Part shown: one piece after another, positions 1-12,800 of the stretch
How the letters are laid out: each line of letters begins with the position of its first letter
Numbering within the stretch: the first letter of the stretch is position 1
Source: Anas platyrhynchos
Taxonomy: Eukaryota; Chordata; Aves; Anseriformes; Anatidae
Length of the DNA: 64,000 nucleotides
Direction of reading: 5' to 3'
NCBI RefSeq assembly: GCF_047663525.1
Contig: NC_092591.1
Span: 34,319,001-34,383,000, forward strand
Notes under the pieces: model-generated
Told to the model about the DNA's origin: nothing
Database searches by the model: none
Seen by the model: only the letters and a program-made list of their open reading frames with translations
Position numbers and translations under genes: made by a program

Positions 1-751
1 GAACATTAAACAGTCATTTAGAAGTTGTTCTTTTTATATACAAGCCATTCAGCAATGCTTAAGAGTTCCTAGACTATCTTTATCCAAACAGGGAATATTA
101 CAGGAAACGAATCAAAACAAAAGAAAGAGCTTGTAAAACAGCATTAGCTGTTTTGGAAACTCAAACCTGTAGGAAAACTGGGCAGAATGTAAACTGCTGA
201 GACAGAATAATGTATTTACTTCAATTTTACAGCACTAAGAAGTTTCATGCTCTACTTGCAAGCCCCAGTTTTGATAGATAGTTAGCATAGAACAGACACA
301 GCATGGACACAGACAACCCATCCAACACCTGTGCTTATTACACAATACTATTTACACAATAATATTACACGATATTATAAGATACTGTGTTATTACATCT
401 CAGTTATATCATAGTAGTGTTCCTAAGAGAGAGAGGTAGACCTATACAGAAATGCAGCATGCTTGAAGAGTTGCTTGGAATACTTTTGCTAAGGCCAGTG
501 TTGACCCAAGTCATAACAAAACTAAGGTGATACCCATCCTACTATCATGGGGGCATTTAGGATTCCTGTAAGAACAAAAAAGGGAAATTACTGGATAAGA
601 AAGTGACAAAAAAATAGTTCTGAAATATCCAAATGGTTTATACTTCGCAGAGTTTAAAACCCAGTCACCACATTTCCTTTTTTTGTGTTGCATTTTTTGA
701 TGTTAATTAAAAAAAGTCAAACATATTTTTGTTTCTAGTTTAAAGTCTAAC
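1..751. other. Intron of gene C, no exon found
   Basis: AT-rich sequence between gene C exon 7 and the left edge. I searched the minus strand for the next linker exon (143-161 nt in the sister genes) and saw none. Short frames here have no family resemblance. Confidence 0.6.
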
Positions 752-815
752 CTGAAGCTTCTTTCTTCATCTGTTTATTGTCTACCAGAACTTCCAAGCA
801 GGAAATTTCACGAGA
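752..815 (-). CDS. PLA2G4E-like: Gene C exon 7 (linker start)
   Basis: 64 nt, phase 0 to 1, encoding SREISCLEVLVDNKQ and then MKKEAS. Acceptor CTGCAG, donor GTTAGA. It is the last exon of gene C in the window; the next one (about 143-161 nt in A and B) was not found in bases 1-751. Confidence 0.88.
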
Positions 816-3800
816 CTGCAGAAAGGATGAACAATGAGACAGTTAAATATCCAAAACGAGCAACACCTGAGTCACTTCACAGCTATATATTTCTGGCTAC
901 CTAGGTTGCTGGGGTCTGAAAAACAGCCCACCTTGTGTTTGGTAGGCTTGTAAGAGAAAGATTTTGGCACTCTGACAATGTGCTGGGGTTTCAGCTGAAA
1001 GAAAAATGGCTGTGGCAGTATGGTCTGTCTCTAGGGACAGGGCTGGGAAGGGAGAGGAGATAACCAAGGAAGGAACAGGAGCATGCTGAGGACTCCTGAA
1101 GGTGAATTGATGGAACAGTCAAATCCACATCATCCAGGATACAGATGGCTGTGAGAGAGTCCCTAGAGCAGTTCTCAGAAGGGATGACACAGAGGCAGTA
1201 AGCCAATGAAAGAGCACTTCAGGCTTGCCAAGAAGTTTGCTATCAGCTGGTGATAAAGGACGTATCTGTGGGTATCCCCAGTGACTGTGTTCACTCTTTC
1301 CAAATACATACTCCTCCACAGAGCCACACAGGCAGACAGCTGCCAGCGTCTGACCCCCTTCACCTCTGTCTCCTTCAGCTCTACCTGCAGTGAGATGTTG
1401 GGGCACCTCCCACATTCATCCCTCCCAACACTAGTAGGAAAATGAACAGAAAGAGAAGATAAATAGTTTAAAATTACCACTAATACACCATTATTGACAA
1501 GACTTTCAGGAGGAACCGGACTGAAAGACAGAAAAAAAAAATGCTATCAGAACCAATATGTACTAAATACCTCTTTAAATGAACAGCAGGAATAACATTT
1601 TCCTTAAAGGTTGTCTCATCTAGCACAGTCTCTAATACACCACTGATTTTTATTTATTGCTGTTTGCAAAGATATCTGAAATATGGTTTCCTTACTTTTT
1701 TTTAGTAATGAATAGTAAGAAATATTTAGCACACTTGCTGTAGTTCTTATTATCTTTCTCCCTCCTCCAGGAAATATCAGAATAAATTAGCATCCGGGAT
1801 GATTCTTGGTAGATAAGGAACAGAGTGTTTTTGCCAATATGCAGCTAACTTGATAAACACCATATGTGGCTATGATACTATTTTAAACTACATTAAACCC
1901 TAGCACATGTTTTACAGTTCTTCAGTTCCATATGGATTTTACTCACATGCTCTCTGATGCAAATTCAACCTCCAGCAGCTCTTGTGTCTGTAAAAGATTA
2001 ATTAATTCTAAGCATTCAAATTAATTTTCTTTCTTGCTAACTATGCTTGTTAATGATTATTTGGGCTCCTGAAATCATAGAATCATAGAATATCCTGAGT
2101 TGGAAGGGACCCTTAAGGATCATCAAGTCCAACTCTTGACACCGCACAGGTCTACCCAAAAGTTCAGACCATGATATATATGCTCTTAAGATCTATATAT
2201 ATAGCTCTATAAAGATCTATTAAGATCTATATATATAGCTCTATAAAGATCTATTAAGATCTATATATATAGCTCTTAAGATCTAATTTTCCTGTTTTAG
2301 GGTATGCTGAGATGATTGAAAGCAATTGAGTTAGAGTGATTTTGGAAGGTATTCTCCCTCCTCAGACTGCCTGTGCTTGTCCATTAAGTGTTGAGGCAGA
2401 GTACAATGATCACACAGGGAATCCCCAGTCCTAAGTCTGCCAGAAGTGTTGGCTTAAAACTGTCTAAAAGCATTGGCTTTTTTGGGTAATGCTATCAGAG
2501 GACTGATAGTCTTGGATAGCACTGGGCATTCTTGATTCTTCTGATGGGAAGGGTTCCCATAACAAGGATAATACATTGATCAGCTACTTAACAAGTTTAT
2601 AGATTTCCAGCCGATATTACCTCTGTGTAAGCTGAATACCAATACTTATCCAATAAGAAAAGCAGTGAAACAGCATATCTACAAAAACATCTAAATTGAA
2701 CATCCTTGTTGATGTCATCTTATATGTATTCAGACAGACTAAAGCAATGAAATACAGCAGATGGCTATCTACCAGCTTTAACATCTCAGCATGAATCTTT
2801 GTGTCATATTTAGGAATGCATGAAAAATGTACAGTCCAGGCTATCAGTTTTTAACTGAGTACTCCAACATCTGTGTCTGCATATGTCAAAACTCGTAAGT
2901 GCTGGTCCTAGGAAAAGAAATTGTGACAGAAAAACTTCGCTCAGTGGTGATGGGATCTTCTATCCCCAGCAAAATCTATTAGAGCAACTGATCTATAAGA
3001 GCTAGCAAAAACCTTCAGCATGATATCCAACAGAAGGAGCACTTTGCATTCTATTGAACTAGGTTTGAATGGTATTTTTCAGATTAATAAAGTACAAATA
3101 AATATGAAATAAACCCTCCCACCTTCAATTGCTTTACAGTAAGTTATTTAGGAGGTAATAGCAAAAGTACGTTCCCTTTCTGTGGCCACGGGTATTTTAT
3201 TCCTCACCTCTGGATTTAATCGAAATGTCAAGTGAACAGTTTCTCCAAGCTGTATTTTAGCAACATCAAAGAGGACAGTGAAGAGGAGGTCATCTTTAGT
3301 GATTGCATTTTCATCATAGACTTTCAGTTCAAGAACATTCTGTGAATAGATGTAGAGGATTAAGAACATTTCAATTTGGAGACCTTATGGAGGAATGAGA
3401 TGATGTGCTCAGCGATTTAAGGAAGACAGACAACAGGGAGACATGAGAGAGCACGGTCAACTTTTCATCTACAATTATTAAACAGATCTCACATGGAGCT
3501 AATTACCAAGCAATCCGCGGAAACTGATATGTTTTTGTTAAATTGGCAAGAAACATGCACAGAAGCAGCAGAACAAAGGCCTATTTCCACTGGATTTCAT
3601 CCTGCACCTCTCAACCTCTTGATCCTTCCTGTCATGGCAGGGAGCTTCTCCTCTCCCTCCTCTGCCACCCATCATCTGGCTTGGTTGGAGGAGACGCAGC
3701 TCCACCAGGGGCTTCTTGCAGCTGCAGGCCAGCTGGCTCAGAGGTGCCTCCCATAACGGTGAGCAACATAACGCCAGCAGCTGTTTTCCCAATGGGGAAA

Positions 3801-6800
3801 TAATTCAGGCCCCAATAACTGAGGCAGCTCATTTTCATGAAAATTACAAGGACCTCTTATCTCAGACGTTGCTCCTGATCTGTCAGATTCAAGTGAAATT
3901 TGCCAGCGGGTTTGATGCTTATCAAAGACACACGGATAGGTTCACAATCTCACACACAAACATGTGCAAGAAGAGTGATCACATGAGCTTCATTGCCTTA
4001 AAAGTTGAGAATAAATCACATGAACTCAAAAGCCAACTCAATACACAAATGTTCTTAAAGATAGATGATCCAGTACCCAAGTATTCTGGGAAATACTGAC
4101 AGCTAACATTTCTGTAAGAAGCTGGTAAGTGAGAGATGGCAAGTGTTAGCAAACATGAATTTGCAGTTTGCTGTCAGAAAGGCTGCTGTCCTGTAAGGGC
4201 ACAAGTATAAATGAATCACATTGTGGTTCAAACAGAAAACTTTATCCTCAGTGCAGACACGGTCATCTATGGAGCTCTGAATTTCTTTCCATCACCTCTC
4301 TAAGAAAAACAGACTGGCAAGAAGCAGAGACAAGCAGCCACAACAGTTAGGTTCACAGGCTGAAGAATATAATTTAAGAGGATGAGAAAGATATATCACA
4401 GAAATATATATTACAGTAATAGATACATCTATTATTGTAGCAGACTGTCCTTATTTGGCTAAAATGGTGGACATTTTCTAGTGTAGGAGGCAGAACAGCC
4501 TCTGGATGGTTTCCTGCTCCTGACAGAGGACATGAAGGCACCAGGTGCCTTGTGGAAGCGCTGGCAGAGACACACCGTCCTAACTTGACCCTCAGAGGGA
4601 CAGGAGGCTGCCAGGTGGTGGTGGGGAGGCCGTGCAGCAGCCTGGGGAAGCCCATCCACATGTGTGGTAATCTGTCAGAAGTTCACCAGAACAGATCCCT
4701 TCCAATAAACACACTGGTTCCTGACAGGAAACAGCTGAACATCAAAATGTTTTTATATTCCATGGTGACAATGTGTTGTGTGATTTTACTGAGCTCTAGC
4801 TCCCATGATTTGGCAAGATGAATACCTGAGCTATACACATGACAAGTGAGAAGAAAATAAGCAGAGCAGCAGACTCTGGCTCTGCTCAGAAGGCAACGAG
4901 CACAGGAATTCCAGTGTATGCAGAGTAACCCGCAAGAGCCTTAACTTGGTCTTTTGAACACAGTAGTGAGGTAGCAGTGGCAGACATGCCAGTGTGTGTT
5001 GTTGTCCAAAATCTCCAGAAGATGTTTGTGCAGTTTACACTAAAGTGACAGCAGCCACTACCATGCTGCTGCTGCCGCTCACCAAAAATTGCTGGGGCTA
5101 CTGCCACGTCCTGCCACAAACTTAACTGCAGAATAAATGGAAGGTCTTCCAAAATACTCCTACTTGCAGGACTAGTTAAAGCAGCTTCCAGCAGCCACTG
5201 GCTCTGCCATGGTTTTTTGGCTATTACACCTGGTATCGCAATTTTGAAATACTTGTCAGACACAGGCCATTGCAAGGTGCCAGTGTTCTGGTGCAAGACG
5301 TACAGATCAGTGGGTGTTAGTTCTCATGCTAAAATGTTCGTGCCTTGCCTTCTGTCTTCCTGCTAAACCTGAAGGGCTTGGTGAAATTGTGCCTCAGTGG
5401 TATTTTGAAAGTAGCTGGACTTTTTTTTTTTTTTTTTTTAGGTCTGCAAGGAAAACACTGGAGTTAGGCCACAGATAATCAGACACGTTGAAGATGAAAA
5501 AGTGTACAAAACAGGACCAGCACCACCTCACCTGTGGTGAAGCTGTTCTGAGCATCCTGTTGGCATTGATGATTGGTCATTGATGATCAAGATAGGTGGG
5601 GGACTGGCCTGCTGATCAAGCACCTGGTGGAACTGCACTTCACCTGCTCTGTCGGCAGCACCAGCAACTGAAGGGTGCATGTCTTAAAACAAGGTTTGAT
5701 CGTCCTAGGCATAAGCCAACCTTTCTTCATGCTTATCTTAAGCTCTCACATTTATTACCATGGTAAAAACTTAGCTGGTCTTTTGCAAACTTGAAAATTT
5801 TGTTTTGTTTGCTTTTATTTATTTTTTTTTTAAAGAGGTAATTCCAAAGAAATAATAATTAAAAAGCACTCAGGCTTGCTTTCATTACTAGTTCATGTGT
5901 CTTTTTTTTATGCTGTTCAGTCTACTCTGAAATTCTCACCTTTACTCTTGAAAAGCAGTGACTTCAAAAAAAAAAAAAAGGAAAAAGCAGAAGAACATTA
6001 TATTGATAGTTGTGAAATATCTCATCTGTCTTCTACACAACACAAAAATAAAATTTAATTTTGCTGTTGCATGCTACTGCACATTCCCTTACCCACCATC
6101 CCTCCAGTCCCTCGCACATAGCTATTTTTATGGTACCCTTCATATAGATCACACAATGAGATCTCTGTCCACATAGACAAACAAATGCACTCTGTATCTT
6201 ACTTTTACTTGGCTCTGGATCCTGAAGCAAAACGTTTCATTCCAGATTGGATCTTTGCAGTTCTTGATGGTTTTGGTTCGGACAGTCTCAGATGAAGCAG
6301 TAGGCAAGGACAGGCTTACATAGCAGTCAGTTTGACTAACTGTATTAAAAAAAAAAAAAAAAAAAAGATATGTTGTAACTAACGTATTATGATAAAAGTC
6401 TTAGAACATAAGCTTATAGCACTGCATAGACAGTAAGCTGCAAAAAGGAGATACTGTTTTTATTACTTTCCCTAAACATCCTTACTCAGCAACCCTCACT
6501 ACTACTTGTTCTGTCAAGCAGGTTGAAACTCTGGTCATTAACAGAGATTCAGAGAAGCTACTATCCTGATATATCTATACATCCTAATATCCAATTATCC
6601 TAGTAAAAGGAACTAGTGAGGAGAGAAAAAAAAAAAAAAAAAAAAAGAGCTATTTTTATTTAACAAACCCGTTATTGATGTGTCCCCAGTTTGTTGAGAC
6701 CCTGAAGTGAAGAGCATGGCAGGACTCACTCCCTCTGTACTGTTGTTCGCTCTTACCTATCCTAGGTTCTGTACATTGTTCTGTACTTATGTTTACACAA

Positions 6801-9800
6801 CAGACATTTTATTTGTCTGCTGGGCAACCACAGTTGTCTCTATTGTCTCCAACCCCTAGAACTCATCTTGTAATCACAGTAGCAGCTCAGATTTGGTGTA
6901 ATATGAGACAGTTTGGGACTATGGGACATATGCTGAGAGGCAGTATGACCAAGCAGGTAACCTGCTGGAAAAGGTCTCATGACATGTTGGCTCCAATCCC
7001 AGCTCTGTTCCAGGCTGCTAGGTCATTGCAGGCAATTGCTTCCATTTAAATTAATCTTCTCTATCTGCATTTTCCCATCAATACAACAGTGATAATGATC
7101 ATTTCCTCTTTTGTAACTTGCTTTGACATCCCATGATTAAAAGCATCACACACAAAAAATAACTACTATTATTATTACCAGATGGCCCACAAGAAAAGAG
7201 CACCTTATCAGTAATTATGTTTTTCTTTCTGTCAGTCTTTGGTTCTCATTCCACACTTTCTTTAAACGCATTGTGTTACTCATGTGGCAATGAATAGGTA
7301 TTGCTTAAAACAATTTCTGCAATCATGTTACATATGATTTATCTTTCATGTCTTCTGATACAACCTGAACATGAAACATCTTCCAGTTTTTCAGCATGCA
7401 TTTGATAGTTTCCACCTTACTGTCCACAGTGGGGAAGAAAAGACTTCACCATTATAAATACAGACCTCTATAATACGTTTAAGGAATATTAGGATAATTT
7501 AAACTTATTACTATAATTTTTAAATGCTGAATATGTGTAATATAATTTTAGATAACAATGTATTGGTTAAGGAGGTCATAAAAGCATTTTTGGCTGTATT
7601 CCCCACAGTATTTTCTACAATTCTTCCACTGATTTTTAATAAGTGAAAAAAGAGAATATTAACTTTGCACAGGTACATCCTCAGGCAGTGCAAGAGGAGA
7701 AGGTATGTGTGTTTCTGAGAATTTGTTCACTTGTGGTCTGGGAAATCTCTTTGTCATACATACTAAATAAGAAGCTTGTTTGAGAAGATGGGCTTTAGAT
7801 AGTTTCTTTAGCAAAGAAATCAGTGCTACACTCTTGATTTGCATCTAGATAGAGCTGTGGTGAGAAATTTCTTCAATCTGTCATCCTCTCTGAACACAGT
7901 AGATCTGTAGCAAAAGTTACTCCAGTCTTTAAAACAGCTGCTCACCATTAATAAGAGCAAAACAAACTCCCACAGCTTGATGATCTACACTAACAGCAGC
8001 TCATTTAGTAACCTGTGAGGCCTCAGTCTCAACATAGCTGAAGACAAGAATGTAGATAAAGACATTTGAATATGAAAACAAGCAATTACAACTAGACCAC
8101 TGCATGAAAAATAACAAATTATGTCACAAAACTATACTGCTGTTGGACTTCAGATAACTTACAAACACAACATAGATTTATATAACATTAGGACCAGATC
8201 CCAAATACATAATGCTAGATGTAAGTGCAGGAGACTGAGATGTCTGCATACACTCCCAGCCATGGACAAGAATAAGTGGATGCCCAGCATCTTCCAGGTT
8301 CTAGCTCTCTTCCACTCACTTTCTACCTCCATCTTTAAAGACTTTTAACCATGACCAGCTACTGAAATGAAACATATCCAGATTTAAGAGGACTGTTTTA
8401 ATCAGCCTAGCATATGAGAAAGAGCTGAAGGAATTGAGTTTGCTAATTCAACAACAAAGAATGACAAAGAAGAGGGTAACAATCAGTTATGGAGTGTCCA
8501 AATGAGTGTAAAAAAGAGGACAATGATCAGTGTCTCTGCATGGCAAGGTGGAAATAAACAAAATACATAGTAGGAAAACTGTTCCATCTCTAAAAGTGCT
8601 CTAGCGAGCTCTCTTGAGAGCCTTTTTATAAATTTTCTATGAATCCTTTCAGACAGTACTCCTGCTCAGATAATTTATCAGATAAGGTAAATTTGATCCT
8701 GCTTCAGGAGAAGAGGACCAGTCCAGGTGAACCTACAAACGTATTATACGGAATCAGGACTTGCTGCCACGTGATGCCCATGTTTATGCTGGAAGGCAAT
8801 AAACAGAATAATCATGGCATGATTATTATATAGATCAATTGTATTACATGGAAACCAGCTAACCAGTCTCCCTCCCAGACTTGACTGTCCGGGAAGGAAG
8901 TGATAGAGAAATCCTTATACTGTACCACAAGCCCAAATAAAAGACTCCCAGATAATATCTGGATGATGAAAGGCCTCATTATTTGCAAAAGTACTGCAAA
9001 TGTGAGAGACAATTTTATGAACCACATTTTGAACATACAGGGCATAACATAGACAGAAATTACAGTTTGATTTTAGTTTATTTCCTCATTAGGTCTGGAT
9101 TAAAAATTTATATCAAAGCAATGGTTCATCCTGATGTAAATATTATGCTTTGGATGTGTACCATGTGCTTTGCTTCTGGCAGTCAAGTCTTCACATTGTA
9201 TATGTCTTTTCTACAAAGATGCCACTGTCAGCTTCTTTCACATCGAAGTAAACCACCGATAAACACACAGCGTCCAGACTGTCTTTTATCATAGGACTAC
9301 AACTAATCCCATTTTCACAGTTAAATGAGTTCACACTTCTGGCTGGAATCCTCCAGCACTCCCAACTGATCTAGGAGTTTACAGCAACTTTCCTGTGAAT
9401 AAGAATGAATGAAAACATTAAGAATGTATATGACTTACAAAGAACATTTTCACCCCAAACCTTTCCTGTCTACTTTTTCTTCTTGAACAGAAAGGGAACT
9501 TTGGAGAAAAATGTTGTAAAGATTGGGCCTGGATAAATAGAAGATGAATATCTTTGCCAGGCAGATGTTCAAAAAGATTGTCAATTTTATAGCAGAATAG
9601 GATATAAGCACCATCTCCAACATTTGTGAGTGAATCTCTCTTTTCAACTTCACTGGCTACTATTGCAGCACTACTTTATTGCCTCTTGCTGGATACAGCA
9701 AGACAAATTACCTGGGAGGGAAGCCATAGCCTCATGTGGAAACCCTCACGTGCCTTTTCAGTGATGCAGACTACCACTGCCATGTAAAATCTAGCTTCTC

Positions 9801-12800
9801 TTCTTACATTGGCCTCCCACATAATAGTAAATTACCTTAAGATTCTTGGCCCTTATCTGTAAGGTAATCAATGGCCTCAATTCAGCAAAAAGGTTGGCTG
9901 AAGCTCCTCTCTAGAGAACATCACTGATAAAAGTCCTCAAGGGCAAGGTTTTCCTTGGCACTGCTTCAGAGTCTTCGGGATAAACCTCCACAGGGACTCT
10001 GACATCCCACAAGCCATATCACATTGCTCTTCTAGCAAAAGGCTCACCTCAGCAGCATGCTTCATCTCATGCCTGTGAAGGAGCACTAAGAGCACACATG
10101 CATAAAACAAAGCCGCTCTCTGCTCAGCATGTACGGGAAGGAGTGAATCATTGATTACAGTATCAGTCACATTGCTTAATGCACAACTGGATGATCTGCA
10201 GATACTGTTGTCTTGATGAAACTGGAACAACCAGGACTGAATTAGAACAGATTCTGCAGGATCTTTAATAGTATGTAAGAAAATCTGTTGGTAATCAATG
10301 AACAAAAAATGTATTTTTCACATTAGAATACTGAAGGTAGGAAGTTGTACCTTCTTCTCATCAAAGGATTATCTCAGATATCTTGAAGCAAGTCCTGCAA
10401 TAAGTAAATATGTGTATCAATCTTCACGTTCTTTATGAACTTCTTGGAATGTGCCACATAACTAATAGTACTATAACAGATCTGCTGATATTCTAGTTGT
10501 GGCCACTGTTCAGTGTCAAACAAAGTATACTTTGTTCTTAAATGCAATACACTACTGTGCAATAGTAACAAGAATACAGAGTAAAAATATGATCATTATC
10601 AAAGATGATCAAAAATGCCAAGGTACAATAACTTTTAAGATGTGGGAGATGGTAAGCGTGGAAAAAGGCACTGCTCAGCTTAACTTCATAAGGACTGAGA
10701 AGGCATTACACAACTCAGCCCAAAGAAATTTATAAATACAGAATGTCTATTCAGAAATCAAAGCACATATGGCATTGCTATTATCTGTTAATAACACCTG
10801 AAGTTGCCTACATATGTTTGAAAGAAACTGAACACTAGTCTTGTGCTGTGTTTTCTATAAGCACAGCACTTCATAAAACATATCTCAGCTCTCGCTCAGA
10901 TGTCCATCCAGGTTTGCTGGAACTTTCCAAGCTCAAATATGAGCTTGTCATGTTTGAAACAAAGTCATCTGTCACAGCCTAAAGCTCTGCAATCTAAGTG
11001 GCGGAGAAAGAATGAAGGGCTATGAAGCTCTGTATAGACCTGTGACTTGTCAAAAAACATGGTTTGGTTCTACATTGCTGCCATTATCACCTACTCATTC
11101 CAGCCTCTCTTCTCCACCCAAGCTTCTCCCTTGTTCATTTCCATTGCCTCCGCCCTCTTCCAACCTGTTTTAAAACAGGTTTTGAGATTTAAAAAATTAT
11201 AAAACATTTCAAAGCCCATTTCAACTTCTCATTAGATAGGTATTTCCTCTGAACAAGAGGATAGTGAAGTCTACCAAGAGTATGTAGTACCACCACAAAA
11301 GATTTTCATAAGATCACCCCTGTTCAGTGGAAGACAACGGCTGCAGTACCACTTGTGCTGGTACAGTATTAGAGCATGGTAGCTGCTCCCAGCTTTCGCC
11401 TTTGAGACAGGGATGAGCCCGACACTTTTATCGAAAGTTGACTCCTTTCACCAGTCCTTCAGACACTAAACAGTTTATCCTTCTAATGCCCCTGTGAGGT
11501 ACCTAATACCCATTCTGCAGTCCTTAGTGTAGAGATGAGGAACCAATGCTCTGAGTAAAAACACTTTTTCCAAGACTACACCACTAGTCTACAGCAAGTC
11601 ATGAGGGAACATTGTATATAATACCTTTAACCACCAAAACAGCTTTCTATTCTTGCACACAGAAGGCACACAGAAGTCAGCATGGCTACAAGAAGATGGC
11701 CAGGTGCAATTAGTAGTTATGCAATTAGACCTTGATCCTGATCTGAACAGTTTTCATTTACAGTAAGAAAAGCCTTGCTTCAGGTATGACATCACAGGGA
11801 GGAGTTTCTGATGATCAGCAGTTGCTTCTTTTATCTGTTTTTGTTTCATTTTCTTAACCAATTAGAAAATCACTGTTTACAGGCCTTGTTGCAATTTTGT
11901 AGTTATCTACATAACTATTTCTCTGTCTTTGTTCAGGTACAAGCACTGACCTATTGTCAAGCATTTCTCTTAGGTTGCCTTTAGGATTTCTCTCAATGCA
12001 AACACGGCCCTCCTGAGGCGCTAGTAGCATGAGGAACCTAGATGAGATGTCTTACAGGGGCAGCAATGCTCTTAATCATAGGGCCACATTCGAGGATTTT
12101 CCTTAATCACAGCAAAAGTCAATGACCACATTCATTTTAACAGAAGACTGATTTCACCCTAAGGCATTAGTGCTGGCTGGCTCACACTATCTGCCTGCCT
12201 CACACTACAGCTGCTGCTGGCTTCTCACACTCATTAATACAGGCAGTGGAAAGGGTAAGAAGCAGTATATGCAGCTTGTTTAGCATGTCTTCAGTCATTC
12301 CTTTTCCTATCAAAGAGCTTCTTTTGGACAACACAGCAACTAAAGTCTTGCTATGGTGGGTTACCCAGGATTTAGATGATATAGGGAAAAAATTAGTAAT
12401 AATGCCTTTCAAGTCTTAAAATCAATGGTCACTGCAGTATTGTGAGTTTGTTATTGAAATGACACAGCAACAAGACAGATTTAGCACTACAGCAAAATAT
12501 AAAGACAAGTTTCATAATTTATGTAATGAAAACACTAATTGAGAATTAGGCTGTCATTTTAAAAATAAAATAAAAAAAAATAATATCACAGGTATTTCAG
12601 GAAACACTTTCTGGAACCTTTGCTAAATGCAAAGTAGCAAACATGGTATGGCAAACAGCCTCAATGAAAACAATATCAACAATGGGGAATTTCCACAGTA
12701 TGGGTCTAATTCCTGTTAGGCTGAAATGCAGTTGTACTTGGCTTGCAGAGAAGTCTTTCCAGAAAGAAATTCTTACAAGGTGGAAATGCAGGGTCCTGCA

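Noticed and set aside
6343-6366. Poly-A run as evidence of a processed gene copy
   Set aside because: The genes here have introns, and the run lies in the polypyrimidine region of the exon 3 acceptor on the minus strand.
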